A stretch of DNA of 6,562 bases from Rhodospirillaceae bacterium (GTDB lineage Bacteria > Pseudomonadota > Alphaproteobacteria > DSM-16000 > Inquilinaceae): NCBI GenBank assembly GCA_020425485.1, contig JAGQRL010000096.1, forward strand, positions 5,810 through 12,371, in the 5' to 3' direction. Every line of letters begins with the position of its first letter. Position 1 is the stretch's first letter. A program made the translations under genes and the position numbers. The notes under the pieces are model-generated. The model ran no database searches, was not told where the DNA came from, and saw only the letters and a list, made by a program, of their open reading frames with translations. Shown one piece after another: positions 1 to 5,177 of this stretch.

Positions 1-893
1 TTGGGTTCGATGCGCTCCAGGTCGGCTTCCAGCAGCTCGTGGCCGAAGGCAGCCGGCGTGCCGTCCTCCGCCCAGAAGCGGCCGTCGCGCTCATAGGCCC
101 CCACCAGCAGGCCGAGGCCCTCCTGGCGCAGATAGTATTCGCTGTCGCGGTCGGCGACGGAGGGCAGGCGGCGCCCCAGTGCGGCGATTTCCGGGATCGT
201 CTCGGTGACGAAATACTGGTGTTCCAGCGTCATCAGCGGCAGTTCGATGCCCGCCATCCGCGCCACTTCGCGGCCCCACAGCCCGGCGGCGTTCACCACC
301 ACATCGGCATGGATGGTGCCGGCGGGCGTGGCCACATCCCAGCCGTCATCCGCCCGCGGGGTGGTGGCGACAACCGGGGTGAAGCGGTGAATTTCCGCCC
401 CCAGCGCACGGGCCGCCTGGGCATAGGCGTAAGTGACGCCGGAGGGATCGACGTTGCCGCCATCGGCTTCGAACATCACGCAGCGGATGCCGGCGAAGTC
501 CACCAGCGGGTGCAGCTCCTTGGCTTCGGCGATGGAAAGCTCGTGGAAGTCCACGCCGAACTGCTTGGCCTTGGCCGCCTGGATGCGGAGCTGGTGTTCG
601 CGGTCTTCCGTCTGCGCCAGGTAGAGCGAGCCGGGCTGGAAGATGCCGCAGCCCTGGCCGGTTTCCGCCTCCAGCTCCTTGTAGAGCTTCATGGTGTAGT
701 ACTGCAGGCGGGAGATGTTGGTGCTGTCGTGCAGGCCGTGGATGCCGGCGGCGGCGTGCCAGGTGGAGCCGGAGGTCAGCTCCGAGCGCTCCAGCAGCAC
801 CACGTCGCGCCAGCCCAGCTTGGCCAGGTGGTAGAGGATAGAGCAGCCGATCAGCCCGCCGCCGATCACCACCGCCTGTGCATGCGTCTTCAT
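1..893 (-). CDS. FAD-dependent dimethylglycine/sarcosine dehydrogenase family protein, 5' part only
   Basis: The first 297 residues are visible and the reading frame runs off the left edge of the window. The N-terminus is a Rossmann FAD-binding fold: strand VVIGGGLIG (residues 8-16, GxGxxG-type) followed by the strand VVLLER (31-36). The segment STWHAAAG (43-50) matches the conserved site where DMGDH-family enzymes attach FAD covalently to His, here H46. NAAGLWG and LEHQYFVTE further on are also typical of this family. Known members oxidatively demethylate dimethylglycine or sarcosine, usually with a C-terminal GcvT-like folate domain and about 800 residues in total. If so, roughly the last 500 residues lie outside the window, so the folate domain and exact substrate cannot be judged. 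The ATG at 893-891 starts right before the first beta strand, but there is no strong Shine-Dalgarno. A TTGACG at 987-982 is a possible -35 box without a good -10. Transcribed divergently from the gene at 1131. Confidence 0.9.
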   Translation of the reverse strand, partial: MKTHAQAVVIGGGLIGCSILYHLAKLGWRDVVLLERSELTSGSTWHAAAGIHGLHDSTNISRLQYYTMKLYKELEAETGQGCGIFQPGSLYLAQTEDREHQLRIQAAKAKQFGVDFHELSIAEAKELHPLVDFAGIRCVMFEADGGNVDPSGVTYAYAQAARALGAEIHRFTPVVATTPRADDGWDVATPAGTIHADVVVNAAGLWGREVARMAGIELPLMTLEHQYFVTETIPEIAALGRRLPSVADRDSEYYLRQEGLGLLVGAYERDGRFWAEDGTPAAFGHELLEADLERIEP

Positions 894-1130
894 CGTCCGG
901 GTCCGACCGCGCCGTTGCCATCGCCCCGCCGGCAGGACCGGCAGGTCCTTTCCCCTAGCGTGCCTGCACGGGCGGATCGGTCGTCAACCCGAAGCCTAGG
1001 AACATGAGAACGACACCGGCGGAGACAAAACCCGCCCGGCCAACCCGGCAATGCCGCGTGGAAATCGGGATTCCGCCACGAATTGGGGCTAGAGGGCGCT
1101 CCCATAACAGCCTTTGGAGGGGAGGAAACC
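894..1130. other. Divergent intergenic region
   Basis: This 237-base gap separates two divergent genes and should hold both promoters. I see a TTGACG on strand - (987-982), a directly repeated CCGGCAGG at 929-936 and 938-945, and an overlapping short inverted repeat GGACC-N4-GGTCC at 935-948. CGTGC-CT-GCACG at 959-970 is another short symmetric element. None makes a convincing promoter or operator by itself. No coding region is supported here. Confidence 0.35.
1116..1125 (+). promoter_or_regulatory. Ribosome binding site that fixes the start at 1131
   Basis: GGAGGGGAGG contains two overlapping Shine-Dalgarno cores and ends 5 bases before the ATG at 1131. This makes that ATG a much better start than the in-frame TTG at 1083, which has no such signal and would add 16 poorly structured residues. 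Confidence 0.8.
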
Positions 1131-1751
1131 ATGGCAGAGGCAGAGGCGGGGCTTGGAGCCGCACTCATGAACGTGGCGGCCAAGATCAATGTCGGCGTCA
1201 CACTGGCCGATCCGGCCATCAAGAAGATCGTGTTCGACCAGGGCGGCATGGTGGTGCGGCCGTCGTGCTTTGCGGAGGTGGCCAAGGCGATCACCGCTGA
1301 CCGCATCAAGGTGGTGGTGGTGAAGACCCTCAGCACCACCGGCGTCTATGACGCTGCGGTGGACCGCATCGAGCTGAAATCGGCGGAGGTGACGAGCATT
1401 CCGCGCAAGGCGCTGATCGTCCACGAATGCCTGCACGCCTGGATGGACATCGCCGCCATCAAGAACATGAAGGTGAAGACATCCGAAGCGGCGGCCTACC
1501 TGGCCCAGTGCATCTTCGCGCGCAGCAAGGCGAGCGACCCGACGGACGAGGAATACCGCCTCTACAGCGAGGACGAGAAGATGGACAAGGTGTTCGCCAA
1601 GGCCTGGTCCATGGCCGGCGACGTGGTGATGCACCAGACCAACCCGGCCAGCAGCGACTTCACCGATCTGGAAAGCCTGGTGGAGGCGACCAAGAAGTAC
1701 AGCCACGAGGCCAATTCCAACGCCAAGTGGAACGGCGTGCCGGCGGCGTAG
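1131..1751 (+). CDS. Uncharacterised protein with HExxH gluzincin-like zinc motif
   Basis: The product has 206 residues, no signal peptide and no membrane segment, so it is probably cytosolic. I do not recognise the family with certainty. Residues 94-104 read ALIVHECLHAW, a hydrophobic strand running into HExxH (H98, E99, H102). Seventeen residues after the second His comes SEAAAYLAQ, where E119 could be the third zinc ligand as in gluzincin metallopeptidases. A short edge-strand-like segment DRIELKS (78-84) precedes the motif, as in many zincins. The C-terminal half is charged and mostly helical in character, and rich in Lys, Asp and Glu. Seen: the motif and its spacing. Inferred: zinc binding and peptidase activity. 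The substrate is unknown. It stands alone: divergent from the dehydrogenase and convergent with ycjF, with no operon partner. An intact active-site motif argues against a decayed gene, but HExxH can occur by chance, so the enzymatic role remains unproven. Confidence 0.85.
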   Translation: MAEAEAGLGAALMNVAAKINVGVTLADPAIKKIVFDQGGMVVRPSCFAEVAKAITADRIKVVVVKTLSTTGVYDAAVDRIELKSAEVTSIPRKALIVHECLHAWMDIAAIKNMKVKTSEAAAYLAQCIFARSKASDPTDEEYRLYSEDEKMDKVFAKAWSMAGDVVMHQTNPASSDFTDLESLVEATKKYSHEANSNAKWNGVPAA

Positions 1752-1772
1752 GGTTTGATGAGATAGGCTGCG

Positions 1773-1844
1773 CCGGCCCTCTCCTCCGCCCGGCCACCCA
1801 ATATTCTACAATGGCTTGGGCGGCCGGGCGGGGGAGAGGGCCGG
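1773..1844. terminator. Long inverted repeat, candidate bidirectional terminator between convergent genes
   Basis: The arms 1773-1801 and 1816-1844 pair over 29 positions with only two non-Watson-Crick positions, around a 14-base loop (1802-1815). The left arm begins CCGGCCCTCTCC and the right arm ends GGAGAGGGCCGG. In a + strand transcript one exception is a G-U wobble and the other an A-C mismatch; in a - strand transcript these roles swap. The element starts 21 bases after the stop of the gene at 1131-1751 and lies between two convergent genes, which suits a shared transcription end. There is no T-run after either arm, so it is not a classical intrinsic terminator. It may instead be a dispersed palindromic repeat. 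Confidence 0.6.
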
Positions 1845-1872
1845 AACCGGTTTCGCCGAAGGCGAAAAGGCC
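1836..1872 (-). repeat. Dispersed intergenic repeat, copy A (3' of ycjF)
   Basis: Read on strand - directly after the ycjF stop codon, this stretch aligns without gaps to 5664-5700 on strand + (30 of 37 positions by eye; 33 of 40 with the shared TAG). It includes a perfect 7-bp hairpin, TTTCGCC and GGCGAAA around a three-base loop (1851-1867), and then runs as CGGTTCCGGCCCTC into the right arm of the long inverted repeat. Hairpin plus tail form a composite element. Confidence 0.6.
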
Positions 1873-2880
1873 CTAGGCGGCCGGGGTCTGGCGCAGCACC
1901 GAGAGCGAGCGGCGCGCCAGGTCCAGCACCTTCGGCCGCGCCACCCGGCGGAAGCCGCAGGGCCGGCAGGCATCCATGGCGCCGACGCCCAGCCGGATCA
2001 TGAACAGCCCGTTGACCACGCCCTGGCCGATGCGGGTGGAAACGCGCGCGGTGATGCCGCCGCCCAGCAACTCGGTGGTCATCTCGTGGGTGGCCTCCAG
2101 CCCGCCGGCCAGCGCCACCTGGCCCAGCACGCGGCGCAACAGGCCCATGGCGGCAAGGCCGCTGGCGCGGGCGCCGTAGATTTCCGCGATCGCCCGCAGC
2201 AGGATCACCGCCCGCCACAGCGTTACCGCCACATCCAGCGCCACGAAGGGGCTGATGGCGGTGAACACGGCGGTGCGGCGGGCCGTTCGGGTGATGGCTT
2301 CCACCGCGCGGGCGTCCAGCGGTGCCACCACCGTTTCCTCAAACAGCGCCAGGCGGTCGCCGGCATCGATGGCATCGCCCCTGGCCTCGGCGTAGCGGGC
2401 ATGGCTCCAGGCGGTGTCGGCACGCTGGGCGTAGAGCCGGTCCAGCTCGCCGAACAGCTCGCCCGCGGCGGCGCCGGCCGAGCCACCAGTCGGCACGCCG
2501 GCCACGATGCCGTCCGCTTCCGCCCGGATCATGCCGATCGCTTCCAGCCGGCGGATGGCCGCCACCTGCCGGCCGATCAGCACCGCCGCACAGGCCACCG
2601 CCGCCAGATACACCAGCCCCCAGGCGATGCCGGTGGCGGTGGGCTGAACGATGGCGCCGTAGCCGATGCTCGCCAGGTCCACCAGGACCGCGGCCGCCAC
2701 CAGTCCGCCGAGGATCCACAACAGGCGCCGGCCCAGCCGGGCGGCCGGCGGTTCGTCTGCAGGGGTGAGGGCCGGGTTGAGGGGCGGGGCGGCGACGGCC
2801 AGCGGGTCCGCCGCGACGGATGCGTCCCCAGGCTCGGGCAATTCCAGCGGCGGCGCCTTCACGGTGAAGGGTTGGGTCAT
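1873..2880 (-). CDS. ycjF: YcjF-family membrane protein (UPF0283/DUF697-like)
   Basis: The product has 335 residues, within the usual size of the family. The order is: a Pro/Ala-rich cytosolic N-terminus (1-48), two hydrophobic segments at about 53-70 and 84-103 that should span the membrane as a hairpin, a helical middle part with a probable coiled segment (140-200), and a conserved C-terminal domain. That domain contains ISPFVALDVAVTLWRAV (209-225), IAEIYGAR (231-238), a Gly/Ala-rich GQVALAGGLEATHE stretch and the terminal signature GLFMIRLGVGAMDACRP (291-307). This pattern is diagnostic of YcjF. In E. coli ycjF follows ycjX and belongs to the phage-shock and heat-shock responses; its molecular role is not settled. 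Here too it follows ycjX, with a 4-base ATGA overlap (2877-2880), so the two are probably translationally coupled and may act together at the inner membrane. A GGAG lies 10 bases before the ATG, inside the end of ycjX. Confidence 0.93.
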   Translation of the reverse strand: MTQPFTVKAPPLELPEPGDASVAADPLAVAAPPLNPALTPADEPPAARLGRRLLWILGGLVAAAVLVDLASIGYGAIVQPTATGIAWGLVYLAAVACAAVLIGRQVAAIRRLEAIGMIRAEADGIVAGVPTGGSAGAAAGELFGELDRLYAQRADTAWSHARYAEARGDAIDAGDRLALFEETVVAPLDARAVEAITRTARRTAVFTAISPFVALDVAVTLWRAVILLRAIAEIYGARASGLAAMGLLRRVLGQVALAGGLEATHEMTTELLGGGITARVSTRIGQGVVNGLFMIRLGVGAMDACRPCGFRRVARPKVLDLARRSLSVLRQTPAA

Positions 2881-4406
2881 GTCAGCGCATCTCCGATGAG
2901 CTGCTCCAGCGCATGGTCCAGCCGCGCATGGGGCAGGGCGCGTCCGCCGCCAAGAGTGGCCGGCGGCGCAAAGGCCAGCGGGCGGAACTGGGCGGCGTCG
3001 CCCAGGTGGTCCGGCCCGGCGGGAAAGCTGCCGGGGTGGTGCAGCACCTCTTCGGCCTCACCTTCCGGGCGGCCGCGCAGGCACAGATGGGCCGCCCCGT
3101 CGCGCCGCACCGTCTGTTCGCTGGTGGTGCGCAGGGCCGCCAGGGCCAGCGTGCGCACCGCCGCGCGGTCGAAGCGCGCGCGGTTCATGCCGGCGAACAG
3201 CAGGGCATCGAGGAAGCCGGTCATGCGGTCGTGCTGGTCGGACGGCACAAGGTCCGCCTTGGTGGCGGCGAAGGCCACGCGATCGATGCGGCGGGAGACC
3301 AGCGACCATGGCCACGGCGCGCGGCCGTAGCGGAAGCACCTCAGCACGTCGTCCAGCAAAGCGGTGAAGGCGCCCAGCCCCGCCCCTTCCTGGGCCACCA
3401 GGCCGGGCAGGTCGACCAGCACGATCTGGCGGTCCAGCCGGGCGAACTGGGCCTTGAAGAACTGCGTGTGGACGTAGCGCTTGTAGCTGTCGAACCGCCG
3501 CTCCATCAGCCGCCACAGGGTTTCGCGCCCCGGCTCGCCGGCATCGGGGCGCAGCGGGGCGAAGGTGAGCAGCGGCGAGCCCGCCAGGTCGCCGGGATCG
3601 TGGAAGCGGCCGGGGGCGATGCGCCGCACCGCCCAATCGTCCGCCGCAGCACCGACGATCCAGGCGCGGAACCCGCCGGCCAGGCGGCGGGCCAGCGCTT
3701 CGTCCTGCGGGCCGGCGGGATCGGTGGCGCGGGTGAGGGCTTGCCACTCGGCCGCCGCCGGATCGTTTGCTTCCAGCAGCGGCCACACCGCCCGGCACCA
3801 GGCGGCATAGTCCATCGCCAGGAGGCCGAGGTCGCTCAGCCACTCGCCGGGATAGTCCACGATGTCCAGGTTCAGCGTGCGGGTGTCGCCGAGCTGGCGC
3901 GCCCAGAAGGACTTCGGCGTGTAGCGGATGGACACGCGAAGCTGGCTCAGCCGCCTTGTGGGCCGGGGCCAGGTTCCGGCTGAGATGGCGTCGCGGTGCG
4001 CCTCGAAGTCGAAGCGCGGCGTGTCGTCGTCGGGCTGGGGGCGCAGCACGGCGGCGCGATAGCGGCCTTCGGCAACGGCGGCGAGCCCGCGCAGCCGGTC
4101 GGGCCGCAGCAAATGGTCCACCAGGGCCGTGGTGAACACCGTCTTGCCCGACCGCGCCAGCCCGGTGACGCCGAGGCGCAGGGTGGTTTCGCCCAGCTCG
4201 TCGACGCTGCGCACGACGCGGCCAGCCACCCCTTCGGCCAGGCCGGCCACGCCACCGGCCACGCCGCCGATCAGGCTGCCGACACCGGCGGCGGCATCGG
4301 TGAGCGCGCCGGTCACGGCATCGGTGGTGCGGCCCAGCAGGCCCTCCTCCCGGGGGGACGGCGGCGGGGTGTCGTCGGACGTGTCGGACGGGGGATCCGT
4401 CGCCAT
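2877..4406 (-). CDS. ycjX: YcjX-like P-loop NTPase (DUF463) with glycine-zipper-like N-terminal extension
   Basis: The product has 509 residues, somewhat longer than typical YcjX (about 465). The Walker A motif GLARSGKT is at 82-89. LNLDIVDYPGEWL (178-190) carries a DxxG-type switch motif, and TKAD (382-385) is a plausible base-specificity motif, so GTP binding is likely. RYTPKSFWARQL, FDSYKRYV (305-312), LDRQIVLVD and the Pro-rich tail around FRPLAFAPP (474-482) are family hallmarks. Known homologues are stress-induced P-loop NTPases whose target is unclear. The first 80 residues are unusual: an acidic, Pro-rich start, then a Gly/Ala segment (about 38-62, with GGVAGGVAG) resembling glycine zippers that pack against membranes. 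The ATG at 4406-4404 has GAGG five bases upstream. First gene of a two-gene operon with ycjF. No pspA, pspB or pspC is adjacent within the window. Confidence 0.93.
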   Translation of the reverse strand: MATDPPSDTSDDTPPPSPREEGLLGRTTDAVTGALTDAAAGVGSLIGGVAGGVAGLAEGVAGRVVRSVDELGETTLRLGVTGLARSGKTVFTTALVDHLLRPDRLRGLAAVAEGRYRAAVLRPQPDDDTPRFDFEAHRDAISAGTWPRPTRRLSQLRVSIRYTPKSFWARQLGDTRTLNLDIVDYPGEWLSDLGLLAMDYAAWCRAVWPLLEANDPAAAEWQALTRATDPAGPQDEALARRLAGGFRAWIVGAAADDWAVRRIAPGRFHDPGDLAGSPLLTFAPLRPDAGEPGRETLWRLMERRFDSYKRYVHTQFFKAQFARLDRQIVLVDLPGLVAQEGAGLGAFTALLDDVLRCFRYGRAPWPWSLVSRRIDRVAFAATKADLVPSDQHDRMTGFLDALLFAGMNRARFDRAAVRTLALAALRTTSEQTVRRDGAAHLCLRGRPEGEAEEVLHHPGSFPAGPDHLGDAAQFRPLAFAPPATLGGGRALPHARLDHALEQLIGDALT

Positions 4407-4441
4407 GCCTGCCTCGCCGGGGTGGTGGTGGGGCGGGTGTG

Positions 4442-4471
4442 CGCCGGGACGGCCCCGGCGGCAGCGCTGCC
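4442..4471 (-). other. Short hairpin and palindrome in the ycjX leader
   Basis: CGCCGGG (4442-4448) and CCCGGCG (4454-4460) form a perfect 7-bp inverted repeat with a 5-base loop. It abuts and shares one base with GGCAGCGCTGCC (4460-4471), a perfect 12-base palindrome. Both fall between the candidate promoter and the ycjX start, so they could fold in the leader RNA or bind a protein. In DNA this GC-rich such short symmetry also arises by chance. Confidence 0.3.
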
Positions 4472-4480
4472 ACCCCGCTC

Positions 4481-4512
4481 CATCTGGGCAGATTCACGGC
4501 TGAATTCAAGGG
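4481..4512 (-). promoter_or_regulatory. Candidate RpoH (heat-shock sigma)-type promoter for ycjX
   Basis: On strand -, CCCTTGAA at 4512-4505 contains CTTGAA, the core of the sigma-32 -35 box. Sixteen bases further on is CCCAGATG (4488-4481), which only partly resembles the CCCCATnT -10 box. Transcription would start near 4474, giving a leader of about 70 bases. The idea is favoured by the sigma-32 dependence of ycjX in E. coli. The poor -10 box keeps confidence low. Confidence 0.3.
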
Positions 4513-4552
4513 CGTAGGCATCCGCGTGACGGGGCGGCCAAGGCCCCTTGAT

Positions 4553-4600
4553 CTATTGCGGATATATCATATCTTTAAGGATATCATACATCCGCAATAG
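4553..4600. promoter_or_regulatory. 48-bp near-perfect palindrome, probable operator/promoter of the redox operon
   Basis: The outer 11 bases CTATTGCGGAT (4553-4563) and ATCCGCAATAG (4590-4600) are a perfect inverted repeat. The symmetry continues inward to 4573/4580 (19 of 21 positions) and across the centre TTTAAG, leaving three imperfect pairs in 48 bases. It is a sharp AT-rich island in otherwise GC-rich DNA. GATATATC and GATATC, each palindromic, sit in the two halves, and GGATAT...CATA occurs twice in direct orientation (4560-4571 and 4579-4588). The right end touches the Shine-Dalgarno GAGGAG (4600-4605) of the next gene, so a repressor bound here would block initiation. TTGCGG (4556) and TATCAT (4582) are imperfect promoter-like hexamers with a 20-base spacer. 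The likely binder is the Rrf2-type regulator encoded two genes downstream. Transcribed, it would form a 21-bp hairpin. Confidence 0.75.
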
Positions 4601-4614
4601 AGGAGAGCCCGCCC

Positions 4615-5094
4615 ATGCCCGCACGGTCCGACTACAACGCCCTGTCCGCCGACCTTGTGCAGAAGTTCCTGGCCTTCAGCCTCGCCCTGAAGGGCAGCGC
4701 CATTGAGGAGCCGGTCCGCCACCTGGTGAACATCCGCGCCTCGCAGATGAACGGCTGTGCTTTCTGCACCGACATGCATGTGAAGGAAGCCAGGATCGCC
4801 GGCGAGCGGGAGCTGCGCCTGCACCACATCGCCATCTGGCGCGACTCACCGCTGTTCGACGCGCGGGAACGGGCGGCCCTGGACTGGACCGAGGCGCTCA
4901 CCCGGTTGTCCGGCCATGGCGTTGCCGATGAGATCTATGACAGTGTGCGCCGGGAGCTGAGCGAGAAGGAGCTGTCGGACCTGACCTTCGCGATCATGGC
5001 CATCAATGGCTGGAATCGCGTGGCGGTCGGCTTCCGCACGGTGCCCGGATCGCTCGATGGGATGTACGGTCTGGCGAAGGCGGGGCTTGCCTGA
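4615..5094 (+). CDS. AhpD-like/carboxymuconolactone decarboxylase family protein with CxxC redox centre
   Basis: The product has 159 residues, full length for the family. The core is IRASQMNGCAFCTDMH (40-55), giving the CxxCxxxH motif with C48, C51 and H55. FDARERAALDWTEALT (81-96) and INGWNRVAVGF (130-140) are the usual family signatures. Relatives such as AhpD use the Cys pair to reduce peroxides or relay electrons; the CMD name is historical, and true 4-carboxymuconolactone decarboxylation is unlikely with a CxxC. The catalytic Glu that lies 12 residues before the first Cys in mycobacterial AhpD is replaced here by H36. No signal peptide, so it is cytosolic. GAGGAG at 4600-4605 lies 9 bases before the ATG. 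It sits behind the 48-bp palindrome and 83 bases ahead of an Rrf2-type redox regulator, which suggests that oxidative or thiol stress controls it. The peroxide substrate and reductant are unknown. Confidence 0.92.
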   Translation: MPARSDYNALSADLVQKFLAFSLALKGSAIEEPVRHLVNIRASQMNGCAFCTDMHVKEARIAGERELRLHHIAIWRDSPLFDARERAALDWTEALTRLSGHGVADEIYDSVRRELSEKELSDLTFAIMAINGWNRVAVGFRTVPGSLDGMYGLAKAGLA

Positions 5095-5106
5095 CCCCGG
5101 TCCCCG

Positions 5107-5152
5107 CCTGGCCCCGCCCGCACCTGCGGGTGCCGCACGGGGCGGGGCCGGG
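5107..5152 (+). other. Nested GC-rich hairpin between the AhpD-like and Rrf2 genes
   Basis: GGCCCCGCCC (5110-5119) and GGGCGGGGCC (5140-5149) are a perfect 10-bp inverted repeat, extended to 13 bp by one G-U and two G-C pairs (5107-5152). Inside the loop a second hairpin, GCACC-TGCG-GGTGC (5120-5133), is also perfect. There is no T-run, so it is a weak terminator candidate; partial termination, RNA processing or tuning of regulator output relative to the enzyme are options. Confidence 0.5.
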
Positions 5153-5177
5153 GATCACGCGACAACGAAGGGCGGCG

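Noticed and set aside
39..1007. 322-codon open frame on strand +
   Set aside because: It is antisense to the dehydrogenase, whose frame shows the FAD-binding and WHAAAG motifs; the + frame shows low-complexity sequence and no recognisable domain.
1083..1130. TTG at 1083 as start of the HExxH protein
   Set aside because: The ATG at 1131 has an excellent Shine-Dalgarno at 5 bases; the TTG has none and would make the ribosome binding site part of the coding region.
1773..1867. CRISPR-like or tandem repeat array in the convergent gap
   Set aside because: There are only two different hairpins, with no regular repeat-spacer spacing and no cas genes.
1816..3330. 504-codon open frame on strand + opposite ycjF and the end of ycjX
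   Set aside because: Its translation is a Gly/Arg/Ala/His/Pro-rich mix without domains, and it is exactly antisense to genes with clear family signatures. Long antisense frames are expected in DNA this GC-rich.
2913..3983. 356-codon open frame on strand + opposite ycjX
   Set aside because: Antisense shadow with no domain, no credible ribosome binding site and composition typical of out-of-frame GC-rich DNA.
3058..4521. 487-codon frame on strand - overlapping ycjX in another phase
   Set aside because: Composition is Arg/Pro/Ala-rich with no motif, while the ycjX phase carries Walker A and all family motifs.
4553..4600. Palindrome as an insertion-sequence end or attachment site
   Set aside because: There is no transposase, integrase or target duplication nearby, and it sits exactly at an operator position before a regulator operon.
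5130..5177. GTG at 5130 as start of the Rrf2 regulator
   Set aside because: It lies inside a stable hairpin, and Rrf2 proteins begin at the MQL equivalent at 5178, where E8 and W9 then fall at the expected positions.
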